From positions 1 to 47,353 of the forward strand of contig NZ_JAIOHK010000058.1 in assembly GCF_019913785.1 (NCBI RefSeq): a stretch of 47,353 nucleotides of DNA, in the 5' to 3' direction. The number at the start of each line of letters is the position of its first letter. The first letter of the stretch is position 1. Both the position numbers and the translations under genes were made by a program. Source of the DNA: Altibacter sp. (GTDB taxonomy: Bacteria; Bacteroidota; Bacteroidia; Flavobacteriales; Flavobacteriaceae). This document shows, in pieces, positions 34,087-43,110 of the stretch. A model generated the notes under the pieces. The model worked only from the letters and a program-made list of their open reading frames with translations. It was not told the origin of the DNA and ran no database searches.

Positions 34087-35250
34087 TTATTTAGTTGCAA
34101 ATAGTTTTACATCTTCCTCACTGACTTCGCTGCCACCTAATATAATAAGTCGTTCCACTACATTTCGCAATTCACGAATATTTCCGGTCCAATCGTATTC
34201 CTGCAATAACTTAAGCGCTTTGGCTGAAAACTTTTTTTCGGAGGTGCCGTGTTCTTCGGTAATTTTTTTTGTGAAATAATCCACCAACAAAGGAATATCT
34301 TCCCTGCGTTCGTTCAATCCCGGTACTTTTATCAAGATAACGGCCAAGCGATGATACAGATCTTCTCTGAAGTTTCCTTCTTCAATTTCTTTTTTTAGAT
34401 TCTTATTAGTAGCAGCAATCACGCGAACATCCACCTTTATATCTCTATCGCTCCCCACGCGCTGTACTTTATTTTCCTGAAGCGCCCGTAATACTTTAGC
34501 CTGTGCCGAAAGGCTCATATCCCCAACTTCGTCAAGGAATATCGTTCCGCCGTTAGCGGCTTCAAATTTACCCGCCCTGTCTTTATTAGCCGAAGTAAAA
34601 GCTCCTTTCACATGCCCGAATAATTCGCTTTCGATAAGTTCACTGGGAATAGCAGCACAATTCACTTCGATCATGGCACCATTGGAACGTTCACTTTTTT
34701 GATGTAGCCAATGTGCTACTAATTCTTTTCCTGTTCCATTGGGACCTGTGATGAGCACCCGCGCTTCTGTTGGTGCTACCTTCTCGATCATATCCTTGAT
34801 TTGGAGAATCGCTTTAGATTCACCTATCATCTCATAATTTTTACTCACCTTCTTTTTAAGCCGTGTATTCTCAACCACAAGTTCTTTTCGGTCCAAGGCA
34901 ATGCGAACGGTATTCAACAGTCTATTTAAATCTGGAGGTTTCGAGATATAATCAAAGGCTCCCAATCGCATCGTATTTACGGCCGTATCCAAATCGCCAT
35001 GTCCCGAAATCATCACAATAGGAATTTCAGGTTTTATTTTTTTTACGGCTTCCAGGACTTCCACCCCATCCATCTTAGGCATTTTTATATCACAAAGTAT
35101 CAAATCGAAATCTTCCTTTTTAACAAGTTCGACACCTGCAAGTCCGTCTTCGGCTTCAACCACTTCGTAGCTATCACTTTCTTCGGAAAGGATTTTTACC
35201 AATACGCGTCGAATCGCAGCTTCATCTTCAATAATTAGTATTCTTGCCAT
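34087..35250 (-). CDS. Sigma54-type AAA+ response regulator lacking a DNA-binding domain
   Basis: 387 residues. Receiver domain with IIEDE, phospho-acceptor D54 (LILCDIKMP) and K104 (YISKPPD). A short linker leads to the AAA+ domain: Walker A GPNGTGKE (169-176), GAFTSA (216-221), Walker B GTIFLDEVGD (235-244) and the arginine-finger region REDLYHRL. It ends shortly after ELRNVVERLIILGGSEVSEEDVKLF, with no Fis HTH. The sigma54-contact loop is GAFTSA, not GAFTGA. No histidine kinase is adjacent. Lies 2 bases after the DUF6268 gene in the operon. Confidence 0.92.
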   Translation of the reverse strand: MARILIIEDEAAIRRVLVKILSEESDSYEVVEAEDGLAGVELVKKEDFDLILCDIKMPKMDGVEVLEAVKKIKPEIPIVMISGHGDLDTAVNTMRLGAFDYISKPPDLNRLLNTVRIALDRKELVVENTRLKKKVSKNYEMIGESKAILQIKDMIEKVAPTEARVLITGPNGTGKELVAHWLHQKSERSNGAMIEVNCAAIPSELIESELFGHVKGAFTSANKDRAGKFEAANGGTIFLDEVGDMSLSAQAKVLRALQENKVQRVGSDRDIKVDVRVIAATNKNLKKEIEEGNFREDLYHRLAVILIKVPGLNERREDIPLLVDYFTKKITEEHGTSEKKFSAKALKLLQEYDWTGNIRELRNVVERLIILGGSEVSEEDVKLFATK

Positions 35251-35252
35251 TG

Positions 35253-36149
35253 TTATATTTTGAATTTAAGTCCGCCCCTAAAATATAATGTATTTTCTTC
35301 ATTGATCTTGTAGAGGTTATTTCGTTCGGTATCCCGCAATCGGATTTCATTAAAAAATGTATGTCCGCTATAGACATAAACCAATAGATTTTTAGTGAAT
35401 AAATGTTCATAACCCAGACCGCCGAAAATTAGGGTCATCGAAATATTATCTGCATTGGCACTTGAACCATCGGGATATGTCACTAGCAAATCCCTTTGTA
35501 TATTCGAAAAGAACCCGTCCAGAGTAATAAACCCCTGAATGGCATTTTTAGTATTTATGTTGTATTTAATATTCGTTTTGGGACTGCCCAGCGAATACGA
35601 CCATTTAGGATGGAATTCTCTGTAGTAGTTTATTATAGGGATGGGAAACGGACGCCCGGCATTCGTAGAATATTGCAGTCCAATAATAAATCTGTTTGGC
35701 TTTTCAACTTCATCACCGGTATTGTCTTTTATCAGGTAAAGTGCTCCGGTGTACCGGATATCTCGATTTTTCACCGTGCGTTCTTCAAAATTTGAAGCGA
35801 TTTCAAAGCCCGATTTTAGCCCAACTCGCCACTCATTTTTCATCTTAAACGTATACGCTAAGCTCACCCGAAACATTTCAAACTTCCCCAAAGTAGCTAC
35901 ACTGAACGGTACCGGGTCTTCAAAATCGAGGTCCAAATTACGGTATTCAACTCCCGGAACTAGATAGCTGCTATTACCCCAACCCAGTTTAATCGGAAAA
36001 TTCACAAAAGCGCGTACACGGTTTACAGAATTATCAGATTTGGATTGTGGTATAAATGTATATTCAAGACGAGCAAGATCTGTTTCTTGAGAAAAAAGCG
36101 ATAACATACAGAACAAACTGCAAACAACTAATAAAAAGAGTTTTTTCAT
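35253..36149 (-). CDS. DUF6268-like outer membrane beta-barrel protein
   Basis: 298 residues from the ATG at 36149, which gives a good signal peptide (KKLFLLVVCSLFCMLSLFSQ). The mature part alternates aromatic and polar residues in barrel-like strands and ends in GGLKFKI. DUF6268 is the best match I recall; the role is unknown. An earlier start would overlap the MscS gene, and the chosen one leaves 13 bases between them. Confidence 0.75.
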   Translation of the reverse strand: MKKLFLLVVCSLFCMLSLFSQETDLARLEYTFIPQSKSDNSVNRVRAFVNFPIKLGWGNSSYLVPGVEYRNLDLDFEDPVPFSVATLGKFEMFRVSLAYTFKMKNEWRVGLKSGFEIASNFEERTVKNRDIRYTGALYLIKDNTGDEVEKPNRFIIGLQYSTNAGRPFPIPIINYYREFHPKWSYSLGSPKTNIKYNINTKNAIQGFITLDGFFSNIQRDLLVTYPDGSSANADNISMTLIFGGLGYEHLFTKNLLVYVYSGHTFFNEIRLRDTERNNLYKINEENTLYFRGGLKFKI

Positions 36150-36162
36150 AAATAATATTCCA

Positions 36163-37089
36163 TTAATCGTCCGCCATATTTGCAGAAATATCAGAACCTT
36201 TCTGATTCGTAAAAATATGAACATCTCGTTGCGGAAATGGAATGCTTATATTATGCTCGCGGAATAAGGAGTCGACCTTAAAGCGTATGTCACTTTTTAT
36301 TTTAGGATCGATAAAGCTGTCTGTTATAAAAAAATACACACTAAAGGCGAGTGCAGAATCTCCAAAATCCTCAAACAATACAAATGGTTTCGGATTTTTT
36401 AGAACTCCTTTTTGATTCGAAACACTTTCCAATAGCAATGCTTCAACCTTTTTAGTATCACTACCATAGGCCACACCAACACTAACCATTTCACGGGTTG
36501 TATTATGATTTTGCGTATAATTAAAAATGGTATCAGTGATGAATTTATGATTCGGGATGACCACTATTTTGTCATCACGAGTAAGAGCTCGCGTGGTTCG
36601 GAGTTTAATATCCATCACGCGTCCTATTTTCCCATTTATTTCTATAACATCTCCAACTAATAAGGACTTGTCTATAATTATAAAAATACCACCAATAATA
36701 TCTTGAAATAGTACTTGTAACGCAAGTCCCAGTCCTACCAAAAGTGCAGCAGATGCTGCCAAAAATGGAGTAATGTTAACACCAGCCAGACTAAGAATGG
36801 TAAAAACAACAACGATATAGGTTACGTATTTGATAAACTTAAAAACGCTTATGAATTTAAGTTTGTCGGTCGTTTCCATCTTCCGAGTGAAAAGAATCCT
36901 TACCCACTTCAGAAAAAAGCTAGCAATTACAAATGACACAACAACAAGGAGTAACAGTCCAACCGTAATGCTGATTTGTTTTTCACCTTGTCCAAATACA
37001 AATCCCCAATCGAGAACTTCTTGGATAGTACCCCAAATATCATCTTTTACAACCTCTGTTATTTTTTCTGTTACGTTCTCTTCTTGCAC
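36163..37089 (-). CDS. MscS-type mechanosensitive ion channel
   Basis: 308 residues from a GTG start 3 bases after the ABC permease gene. Three membrane helices (about 41-63, 85-104, 112-135); the last is Gly/Ala rich (FLAASAALLVGLGLALQVLFQDIIGG) as in the MscS pore. The beta domain DVIEINGKIGRVMDIKLRTTRALTRDDKIVVIPNHKF follows. It releases solutes on hypo-osmotic shock and acts in the inner membrane. Confidence 0.93.
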   Translation of the reverse strand: MQEENVTEKITEVVKDDIWGTIQEVLDWGFVFGQGEKQISITVGLLLLVVVSFVIASFFLKWVRILFTRKMETTDKLKFISVFKFIKYVTYIVVVFTILSLAGVNITPFLAASAALLVGLGLALQVLFQDIIGGIFIIIDKSLLVGDVIEINGKIGRVMDIKLRTTRALTRDDKIVVIPNHKFITDTIFNYTQNHNTTREMVSVGVAYGSDTKKVEALLLESVSNQKGVLKNPKPFVLFEDFGDSALAFSVYFFITDSFIDPKIKSDIRFKVDSLFREHNISIPFPQRDVHIFTNQKGSDISANMADD

Positions 37090-37092
37090 TAT

Positions 37093-38400
37093 TTAATATT
37101 TAAGCCATTTAATTAGTTCGCGATAGCTAGGTTTTTTACCATACATTAAGATACCCACCCGATAGATTTTAGCCGCAAACCATACGGTTCCGATAAAAGT
37201 AGCAAATAAAATTACAACTGAAAGAATTTGTTGCCAAAGTGGAACTCCGAATGGGATACGCATAAGCATTACCACCGGGGAGGTAAACGGGATATAAGAG
37301 AACACCTGAGAAACCGTGCCATGCGGATTGTCAATCACGGTAAAAAATCCAACGTACACTGCCAAAATAAGCGGCATTAAGATAGGAAGCATAAACTGCT
37401 GTGTATCGGTCTCGCTATCTACGGCAGCACCAATGGCAGCATAAAGGGAGGCATATAAAAGGTATCCCCCCACAAAAAACAGAATAAACATCACAATTAG
37501 ATTTGCAATAGGAAGTTTACTTATTTCCATCATCACTTCCTGCACCATACTGTCTGTAGCCAAACCTCCACTTTCCAGCATTTCTTGCTGTGGCGCTTGA
37601 ACCGAAGTCGGGTCTATGCCCAAAATAGAGGTCATTAAAGCACTTAAAACACCAATTAAGATAACCCATGCCAAAAATTGGGTAATTCCAGCCAGAGTAG
37701 TTCCAAAGATCTTACCGAGTAATAATTTCATGGGCTGCACCGAAGAAATAATCACTTCAATAATTCGGCTGGTCTTTTCTTCAATAACACTCCGCATGAT
37801 CATATTGCCATAGATAATTATAAACATAAAGAGCAGGTATCCGGCGGCACCGCCAAAGGCTAATTTTAAACCCGATCCTAACTTCGATGTTTCCTCCCCT
37901 TTGTAGGTTTCAAGATTTGCTTCTACCCTTATTCGAAGCGACTTAATGGTTTGCGCATCGATGCCCGCTTCTTTCAGTCGTAACGTATTGGCTTTTTCGG
38001 CTATGGCATCTTCTATATCATCCATCACCATCAGCGATGGGGAATCTTCCGAATAAAAGGTGGTTGCATTGGAAAGGGCTTTAATACTGTCGGTCTTTGG
38101 AATATATAACAGCCCGTAATCGCCATTCTCTTCGGAAGTAATTTTGGCTTCCGCAAGCGTAACCCCATTAAGCATCGTGTATTGTAGACCGGGCGTACTT
38201 TCAAATTGATCTGAAAAAAGTCCACTTTCATCCAGAACAGCTATGGTTCTAATCTTATCGTTATTTAGTTCAGAAAGATAGGCAACCAACGTAAAGATAC
38301 CCACCATGATCAAGGGGCTGAGGAAGGTCATAATAATAAACGATTTATTCCGAACCTTGTTTAAATACTCTCGTTTTATAATGAGTGAAAGATGATTCAT
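37093..38400 (-). CDS. ABC-2 type transporter permease (NatB-like)
   Basis: 435 residues from the ATG at 38400; the longer frame would run into the ATPase gene. A first helix (IIMTFLSPLIMVGIFTLVAYLSEL) is followed by a large periplasmic loop (about 45-180), then five helices, with NMIMRSVIEEKTSRIIEVIISSVQPMKLLLGKIFG as the conserved ABC-2 cytoplasmic signature. Partner of the ATPase 4 bases upstream. NatAB-like exporters move Na+, drugs or peptides; the substrate is unknown. Confidence 0.92.
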   Translation of the reverse strand: MNHLSLIIKREYLNKVRNKSFIIMTFLSPLIMVGIFTLVAYLSELNNDKIRTIAVLDESGLFSDQFESTPGLQYTMLNGVTLAEAKITSEENGDYGLLYIPKTDSIKALSNATTFYSEDSPSLMVMDDIEDAIAEKANTLRLKEAGIDAQTIKSLRIRVEANLETYKGEETSKLGSGLKLAFGGAAGYLLFMFIIIYGNMIMRSVIEEKTSRIIEVIISSVQPMKLLLGKIFGTTLAGITQFLAWVILIGVLSALMTSILGIDPTSVQAPQQEMLESGGLATDSMVQEVMMEISKLPIANLIVMFILFFVGGYLLYASLYAAIGAAVDSETDTQQFMLPILMPLILAVYVGFFTVIDNPHGTVSQVFSYIPFTSPVVMLMRIPFGVPLWQQILSVVILFATFIGTVWFAAKIYRVGILMYGKKPSYRELIKWLKY

Positions 38401-38404
38401 TACC

Positions 38405-39331
38405 CTAGTTTTTTTGGACGGTTTCAATAAAAATATCATTTGCTGACGGGATAACTTCTACGAAATGCGTTAGCTGTCCCTTGCTTATTAAGTAACTTGC
38501 CAGATCATTAGCCGAAGCGTTCGCCGGAAGTTTTATTTTGTACTGAAGTTCATCATTAATGCTTTTAAACGAAGCAGGGAAAACTTCGAATCGCTCTTTC
38601 AATGCCGAAGTGACACCATTCGGATCGTTGGTATGTATACCCACTTCGAAGGTATTCGACTTATACGCGCGTTTAATATCGATGAGTTTTCCGTCTAATA
38701 TTTTATTCGATTTGTGAATTAGTGCGATGTGGTCACACATCTCCTCCACCGATTCCATGCGGTGCGTTGAAAAAATGACCGTTGCTCCATCATTCCGTAA
38801 TTTTAGGATTTCATCCTTTATCAGGTTTGCATTGATAGGATCGAAACCACTAAATGGTTCATCGAAAATAAGTAGTTTGGGTTCATGCAACACAGTGACC
38901 ACAAACTGAATCTTTTGTGCCATACCCTTTGATAATTCCTGAACTTTCTTATTCCACCAGTCTCCAATTTCCAGGCGCTCAAACCAATGTTTTAAGCGAA
39001 CCTTTGCTTCCTGCTTTGACAAGCCTTTTAATTGGGCCAGATAAAGGGCTTGTTCACCTACCTTCATTGTTTTATACAAACCGCGTTCTTCGGGTAAATA
39101 ACCGATGTGCTGAATATGATGTGGTTGCAACGCTTCCCCATCCAAAATAACATGCCCGGTATCGGGCATGGTAATCTGATTGATAATGCGAATGAACGTT
39201 GTTTTTCCGGCACCATTAGGGCCTAAAAGTCCAAATATGCTTCCTTTGGGCACTTCAATTGAAATCTTGTTAAGGGCTTTAAAATCGCCAAACGATTTGG
39301 AAACATTTTCAGCTACTAAGAGTTTTTCCAT
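38405..39331 (-). CDS. ABC transporter ATP-binding protein (NatA-like)
   Basis: 308 residues from the ATG at 39331, giving the standard start MEKLLVAENVSKSFG. Walker A GPNGAGKTT, signature LSKGMAQKIQF and Walker B LLIFDEPFSGFDP, then a C-terminal extension of about 90 residues typical of ABC-2 exporters. The signature LSKGM is a common variant of LSGGQ in this group. Opens the seven-gene operon that runs down to the M28 peptidase. Confidence 0.93.
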   Translation of the reverse strand: MEKLLVAENVSKSFGDFKALNKISIEVPKGSIFGLLGPNGAGKTTFIRIINQITMPDTGHVILDGEALQPHHIQHIGYLPEERGLYKTMKVGEQALYLAQLKGLSKQEAKVRLKHWFERLEIGDWWNKKVQELSKGMAQKIQFVVTVLHEPKLLIFDEPFSGFDPINANLIKDEILKLRNDGATVIFSTHRMESVEEMCDHIALIHKSNKILDGKLIDIKRAYKSNTFEVGIHTNDPNGVTSALKERFEVFPASFKSINDELQYKIKLPANASANDLASYLISKGQLTHFVEVIPSANDIFIETVQKN

Positions 39332-39462
39332 AGAAAAATGTAAGAAGTTATAAAGATATTGAATTGCAAACGAAGCAAAACTAAGTATTAAGAGTAATTT
39401 ATGTTGTTTGTAGGCCAACGCGCCTATTTGTTACATAATTTTGAAAAGATCTGAAAACAAAA

Positions 39463-39490
39463 CCCACCCTAAAAATATGCCAAGGGTGGG
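39463..39490 (-). terminator. dnaJ terminator
   Basis: CCCACCCT (39463-39470) pairs with AGGGTGGG (39483-39490); reading the minus strand, a T-rich run follows. It lies about 90 bases after the dnaJ stop. Confidence 0.75.
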
Positions 39491-39579
39491 AAAAAAATTG
39501 CTATGAAAAAGAAAAATTATCGCCGTTAGAATTAGCGATTCCCAAATATAATTAAAAATATTAGAATATTAACTTTTTC

Positions 39580-40704
39580 TTAAGAAAACATGTCCTTTAC
39601 CTTTTCGAAAAACGACTTGTCTTCCTTCTCGGGTTTGGGTTGAAAATGATCGTCATTTGACATTTTTTCAAAGAATTCTTTCTGTTCTTTACTCAGCGAT
39701 TTTGGCGTCCAAACATTAATGTGAACTAACAGATCACCGGTGCCATACCCATTTATACTTGGGATTCCCTTGTTTCTGAGTCTCAATATTTTTCCGCTTT
39801 GAGTTCCCGATTCTATTTTAATACGCACCTTTCCGGTTACCGTATCGATCTCCTTGGATGTCCCTAAGGCAGCCTCAGAAAAACTAATATACAGATCGAA
39901 ATGTAGGTTGTCTCCTTCCCTTTGTAAGGTAGGATGTGGCTTCTCTTCGATGGCTACTAAAAGGTCTCCGGCTATTCCATTTCCCGCTGCATCGTTACCT
40001 TTACCCGACACTTTTAATTGCATACCATCAACCACACCGGCCGGAATTTTTATAGACACCGTTTCTTCCGTCACCAACATGCCGTTTGCATCGGCATTGG
40101 CAGGTTTTTTATCGATTATTTGTCCACTACCACCACACGTACTACAGGTAGCTGAAGTTTGCATCCTTCCCAAAATTGTATTTTGGATACGAGTGACTTG
40201 ACCATGTCCATTACAGGTTCCACAAGTGGAATAAGTAGTTCCCTGCGCTACTTTTTTCCGCTTTACCTTTATCTTTTTCTCAACGCCGTTGGCAATTTCT
40301 TCTAAACTCAGTTGAACTCGTATACGAAGGTTACTTCCTTTAACGGTTCTTCTACCACCGCCAAAACCACTAAAGCCTCCAAAACCTCCACCGCTGCCAC
40401 CGCTAAATGCACCGCCAAAAATATCCCCAAACTGACTGAAGATATCATCCATATTCATACCGCCGCCACTAAAACCACCGCCTTCAAAGGCCTGATGCCC
40501 AAATTGGTCATAGCGTGCTTTTTTATCAGGGTCGCTTAGTACTTCATAGGCTTCGGCTGCTTTTTTAAAGCGCTCTTCTGCTTTGGCATCCCCCGGATTT
40601 TTATCTGGGTGATATTCAATGGCCTTCTTTCGGTACGCCTTTTTTATCTCGGCGGCCGATGCTCCTTTAGCGATACCTAATATTTCGTAATAATCTTCCT
40701 TCAT
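39580..40704 (-). CDS. dnaJ: Molecular chaperone DnaJ
   Basis: 374 residues. J-domain with HPD at 32-34, a Gly/Phe-rich linker (about 74-117), a cysteine-rich domain and two C-terminal substrate domains. It stimulates DnaK ATPase and delivers clients. Only two CxxCxGxG motifs are present (161-168 and 187-194) instead of four; they correspond to motifs 2 and 3, that is zinc site II. This reduced form is the usual one in flavobacterial DnaJ as I recall. One base separates it from grpE. Confidence 0.97.
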   Translation of the reverse strand: MKEDYYEILGIAKGASAAEIKKAYRKKAIEYHPDKNPGDAKAEERFKKAAEAYEVLSDPDKKARYDQFGHQAFEGGGFSGGGMNMDDIFSQFGDIFGGAFSGGSGGGFGGFSGFGGGRRTVKGSNLRIRVQLSLEEIANGVEKKIKVKRKKVAQGTTYSTCGTCNGHGQVTRIQNTILGRMQTSATCSTCGGSGQIIDKKPANADANGMLVTEETVSIKIPAGVVDGMQLKVSGKGNDAAGNGIAGDLLVAIEEKPHPTLQREGDNLHFDLYISFSEAALGTSKEIDTVTGKVRIKIESGTQSGKILRLRNKGIPSINGYGTGDLLVHINVWTPKSLSKEQKEFFEKMSNDDHFQPKPEKEDKSFFEKVKDMFS

Positions 40705-40705
40705 A

Positions 40706-41266
40706 TTATTGTCCTATAACCACTTTTGGAAAGCGGATAATTTTGTCACCAAGAGTATATCCCTTTTCAACAACATCGATAATCTTTCCCTTTAAGTCTT
40801 TACTAGGTGCCGGAATCTGTGAGATTGCTTCGTGAATCTCTGCATCAAATGCATCACCTTGAACTGTTGAAATAAGCTCCAAGCCTTTTAAACGCAAGGT
40901 CTCACGAAATTTATTACTGATGAGTTCAACGCCTTTTAACAGTGTGTCGTCTTCCGATCTTTCAATCTCTTTTAAGGCGCGATCAAAATCGTCCATGACT
41001 GGTAGTAAGGAAACCATTACGTCCTGACTTGCCGTTTTGAATAATTCGATACGCTCACGGCCGGTTCTTTTTTTATAATTCTCAAATTCGGCAAATAACC
41101 GCAAATAGCGATCCCTTTCGGTCTCTAAATCAGATTGGAGTTTCGCCACAGGGTCTTCTTGTTCTTTCTTTGATTTTTTATCAGAAGTAGTTTGCTCTTT
41201 TGTTTTCACTTCCTCTTCAGCAATGGCCTCTTTGCCTTTATCTTTTTTGCTCATAAATGAGTTCAT
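40706..41266 (-). CDS. grpE: Nucleotide exchange factor GrpE
   Basis: 186 residues. A charged, disordered N-terminus rich in Lys/Glu, a long coiled-coil helix (KLQSDLETERDRYLRLFAEFENYKKRTGRER) and the C-terminal beta domain with DAFDAEIHEAISQIPAPS and GYTLGDKIIRFPKVVIGQ, the GrpE signature. It releases ADP from DnaK. Met5 (41254) is an alternative start giving MSKKDKGKE. First gene of the grpE-dnaJ operon. Confidence 0.97.
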   Translation of the reverse strand: MNSFMSKKDKGKEAIAEEEVKTKEQTTSDKKSKKEQEDPVAKLQSDLETERDRYLRLFAEFENYKKRTGRERIELFKTASQDVMVSLLPVMDDFDRALKEIERSEDDTLLKGVELISNKFRETLRLKGLELISTVQGDAFDAEIHEAISQIPAPSKDLKGKIIDVVEKGYTLGDKIIRFPKVVIGQ

Positions 41267-41288
41267 TTTCAGTTTAAATCACAGGAAG

Positions 41289-41320
41289 CAAAAGTACTGC
41301 CAATTCTTATAATTTGTCAA
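41289..41320 (-). promoter_or_regulatory. grpE-dnaJ promoter, TTG-N21-TACTTTTG
   Basis: On the minus strand TTG (41320-41318) and TACTTTTG (41296-41289) are 21 bases apart, 22 bases before the ATG at 41266. No CIRCE-like inverted repeat was seen, so heat control, if any, is by other means. Confidence 0.7.
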
Positions 41321-41374
41321 AATGTCACCTTTTATTTTAATAAATAATTATGATAAAAACAGTTGTCATCTTGA

Positions 41375-41382
41375 TACTTTTG
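41375..41382 (+). promoter_or_regulatory. -7 element TACTTTTG of the YceI gene
   Basis: Exact TAnnTTTG match 28 bases before the ATG at 41411; no -33 TTG at proper spacing. Confidence 0.5.
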
Positions 41383-41410
41383 CCCGCTTAACTATAAAAA
41401 AAAGAATCGC

Positions 41411-42079
41411 ATGAAAAGAATTGTTTTAAACATCACTTTTGCAACACTGTTATTAACTGGATTGGTTGCTTGTAAAGAAAAGGGGGGCGACGCCACTACG
41501 GGAGAGGCACAAGAAGTGGCCGAAGCTACTGCAACCGCAACAGACTATCAAGTAAATACTGAAATATCACAGATTGTTTGGCTTGGACAAAAACCTACCG
41601 GAAAACATCACGGTACCGTACAACTTGCATCGGGAACCTTAGCGGTAAGTGAAGGAACCATTGAGGCAGGTAAATTTACTATTGACATGAATTCTATTAC
41701 CGATCTTGATTTGGAAGGTGAAATGAAGGAAAATTTAGAAGCACACCTTAAAGGAACTGTCGCCGGAAAAGAAGGAGACTTCTTTGACGTAACTAAATAT
41801 CCGGTTGCCTCATTCGAATTGACCGGAATTTCCAAAAAGGAGGGTAAATCTATGGTAGCAGGAAATCTAACAATTAAAGAAAAAACACATGCTATCGAAT
41901 TTCCCGCTACAATTTTAACGGAAGATACTATGATAACTCTTAGCAGTGAGCCGTTTCAAATAGACCGTACAAAATGGGATGTAAATTATGGATCAAAAAC
42001 TATTTTTGGTGATCTGGGAGATAAATTTATCAATGATATGATTGAGTTAACCATTAAGGTGGTTGCGAACAAATCGTAA
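41411..42079 (+). CDS. YceI-family lipoprotein
   Basis: 222 residues. Lipoprotein signal with LVAC near residue 21, a short Ala/Thr linker, then the YceI lipocalin-like barrel: VNTEISQIVWLGQKPTGKHHGTVQLASG, MNSITDLDLEG, FDVTKYPVASFEL and the C-terminal GDKFINDMIELTIKVVA. YceI proteins bind isoprenoid-like lipids in the periplasm. Here it is membrane anchored. Monocistronic by its position between promoter and strong hairpin. Confidence 0.92.
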   Translation: MKRIVLNITFATLLLTGLVACKEKGGDATTGEAQEVAEATATATDYQVNTEISQIVWLGQKPTGKHHGTVQLASGTLAVSEGTIEAGKFTIDMNSITDLDLEGEMKENLEAHLKGTVAGKEGDFFDVTKYPVASFELTGISKKEGKSMVAGNLTIKEKTHAIEFPATILTEDTMITLSSEPFQIDRTKWDVNYGSKTIFGDLGDKFINDMIELTIKVVANKS

Positions 42080-42106
42080 AACACAAATAGATTTTATTAT
42101 TAGATG

Positions 42107-42131
42107 TTAGGGCGGCCAATGGCCGCCCTAA
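42107..42131. terminator. Bidirectional terminator hairpin
   Basis: TTAGGGCGGCC and GGCCGCCCTAA form an 11-pair, mostly GC stem with an AAT loop between two convergent genes; flanking sequence is AT-rich. Confidence 0.8.
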
Positions 42132-42135
42132 TAAT

Positions 42136-43038
42136 TTATAGCAAATCGGAAATTGCTGCTTCTAGGTTAAAATACTGAAAGTGATATTTGTGCTCTTCGA
42201 TCTTACGGGAACTCACTAATTGTCCTTCCAGAATTATCTGAGACATTTCCCCCAATACACCTTTTAACAAGAAAGCGGGAATATTTGGAAGCCACAAAGG
42301 CTTTCCTAGTTGCGTCGCAATCTGCTTCGTAAGCTTCTTTTGCGTCACCGGATTGGGGGCTACTCCGTTGTACACGCCTTCCAATTCATTTTGAAGGATA
42401 TGAAAATAAATTCCCACAATATCATCAATATGAATCCAGGATTGCCATTGGTCACCGCTTCCTAAAGGTGCTCCTATCCACGACCGAATGGGTTTAGTCA
42501 ACTTAGGCAAAGCGCCCTCTTCCGAAGATAAAACAAGCCCGGTACGCACTTTTGCCACATCAATTCCCGCGGCTTTAAATTGATCGGCTCCCGCCTCCCA
42601 AGCTGCGACAACCTTGCCTAAAAAGCGAGTATCCCTTTCGGTATTTTCTTCGGTGTATAATTTTGTTTTTGAAGCCGGATAAATGGCTATCCCACTGGCT
42701 GAAATAAAATGCCTAATATCGTGCTGAATTGTGCGTAGGGTATTAAAAATTAGATCGGATGTCTGAGTCCTACTTTCCAGTATCTCTTTTTTATACGATG
42801 CAGTCCATCGCTTTGAAACCGAGGCTCCTGCCAAATTAACAATCACACTTACCCTGTGAAACGCCTTGGAATCAATCTCTTTTTTTATGGGATTCCAATA
42901 AAATCCTTTGTAGTTGGGTTTGTCTTCAATTTTCTCCTTGCGAGTCGTTAAATAATGAACAACCATCCCCGCTTGCATACATTTCGCGGTCAATTCCTTA
43001 CCAATAAGACCGGTTGCACCTGTAATTAATACTTTCAT
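42136..43038 (-). CDS. TIGR01777-family SDR epimerase (YfcH/SDR39U1-like)
   Basis: 300 residues. Rossmann GATGLIGKEL at the N-terminus, VIVNLAGASVSKRWTASYKKEILESR, ISASGIAIYP and WQSWIHIDDIVG are signatures of this atypical SDR family. The substrate is unknown. The gene has 160 bases upstream that contain tandem repeats trailing from mnmD. Confidence 0.92.
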   Translation of the reverse strand: MKVLITGATGLIGKELTAKCMQAGMVVHYLTTRKEKIEDKPNYKGFYWNPIKKEIDSKAFHRVSVIVNLAGASVSKRWTASYKKEILESRTQTSDLIFNTLRTIQHDIRHFISASGIAIYPASKTKLYTEENTERDTRFLGKVVAAWEAGADQFKAAGIDVAKVRTGLVLSSEEGALPKLTKPIRSWIGAPLGSGDQWQSWIHIDDIVGIYFHILQNELEGVYNGVAPNPVTQKKLTKQIATQLGKPLWLPNIPAFLLKGVLGEMSQIILEGQLVSSRKIEEHKYHFQYFNLEAAISDLL

Positions 43039-43110
43039 TAAAATAGTTTACAAAAAGATACAAATTGCATCGAAAAAAGCAGCTGCCTTTAACGGAACAT
43101 TGTGAGAAAC

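Noticed and set aside
41267-41410. CIRCE-type heat-shock operator upstream of grpE
   Set aside because: No TTAGCACTC-N9-GAGTGCTAA-like inverted repeat is present; a normal sigma-A-type promoter explains the region.
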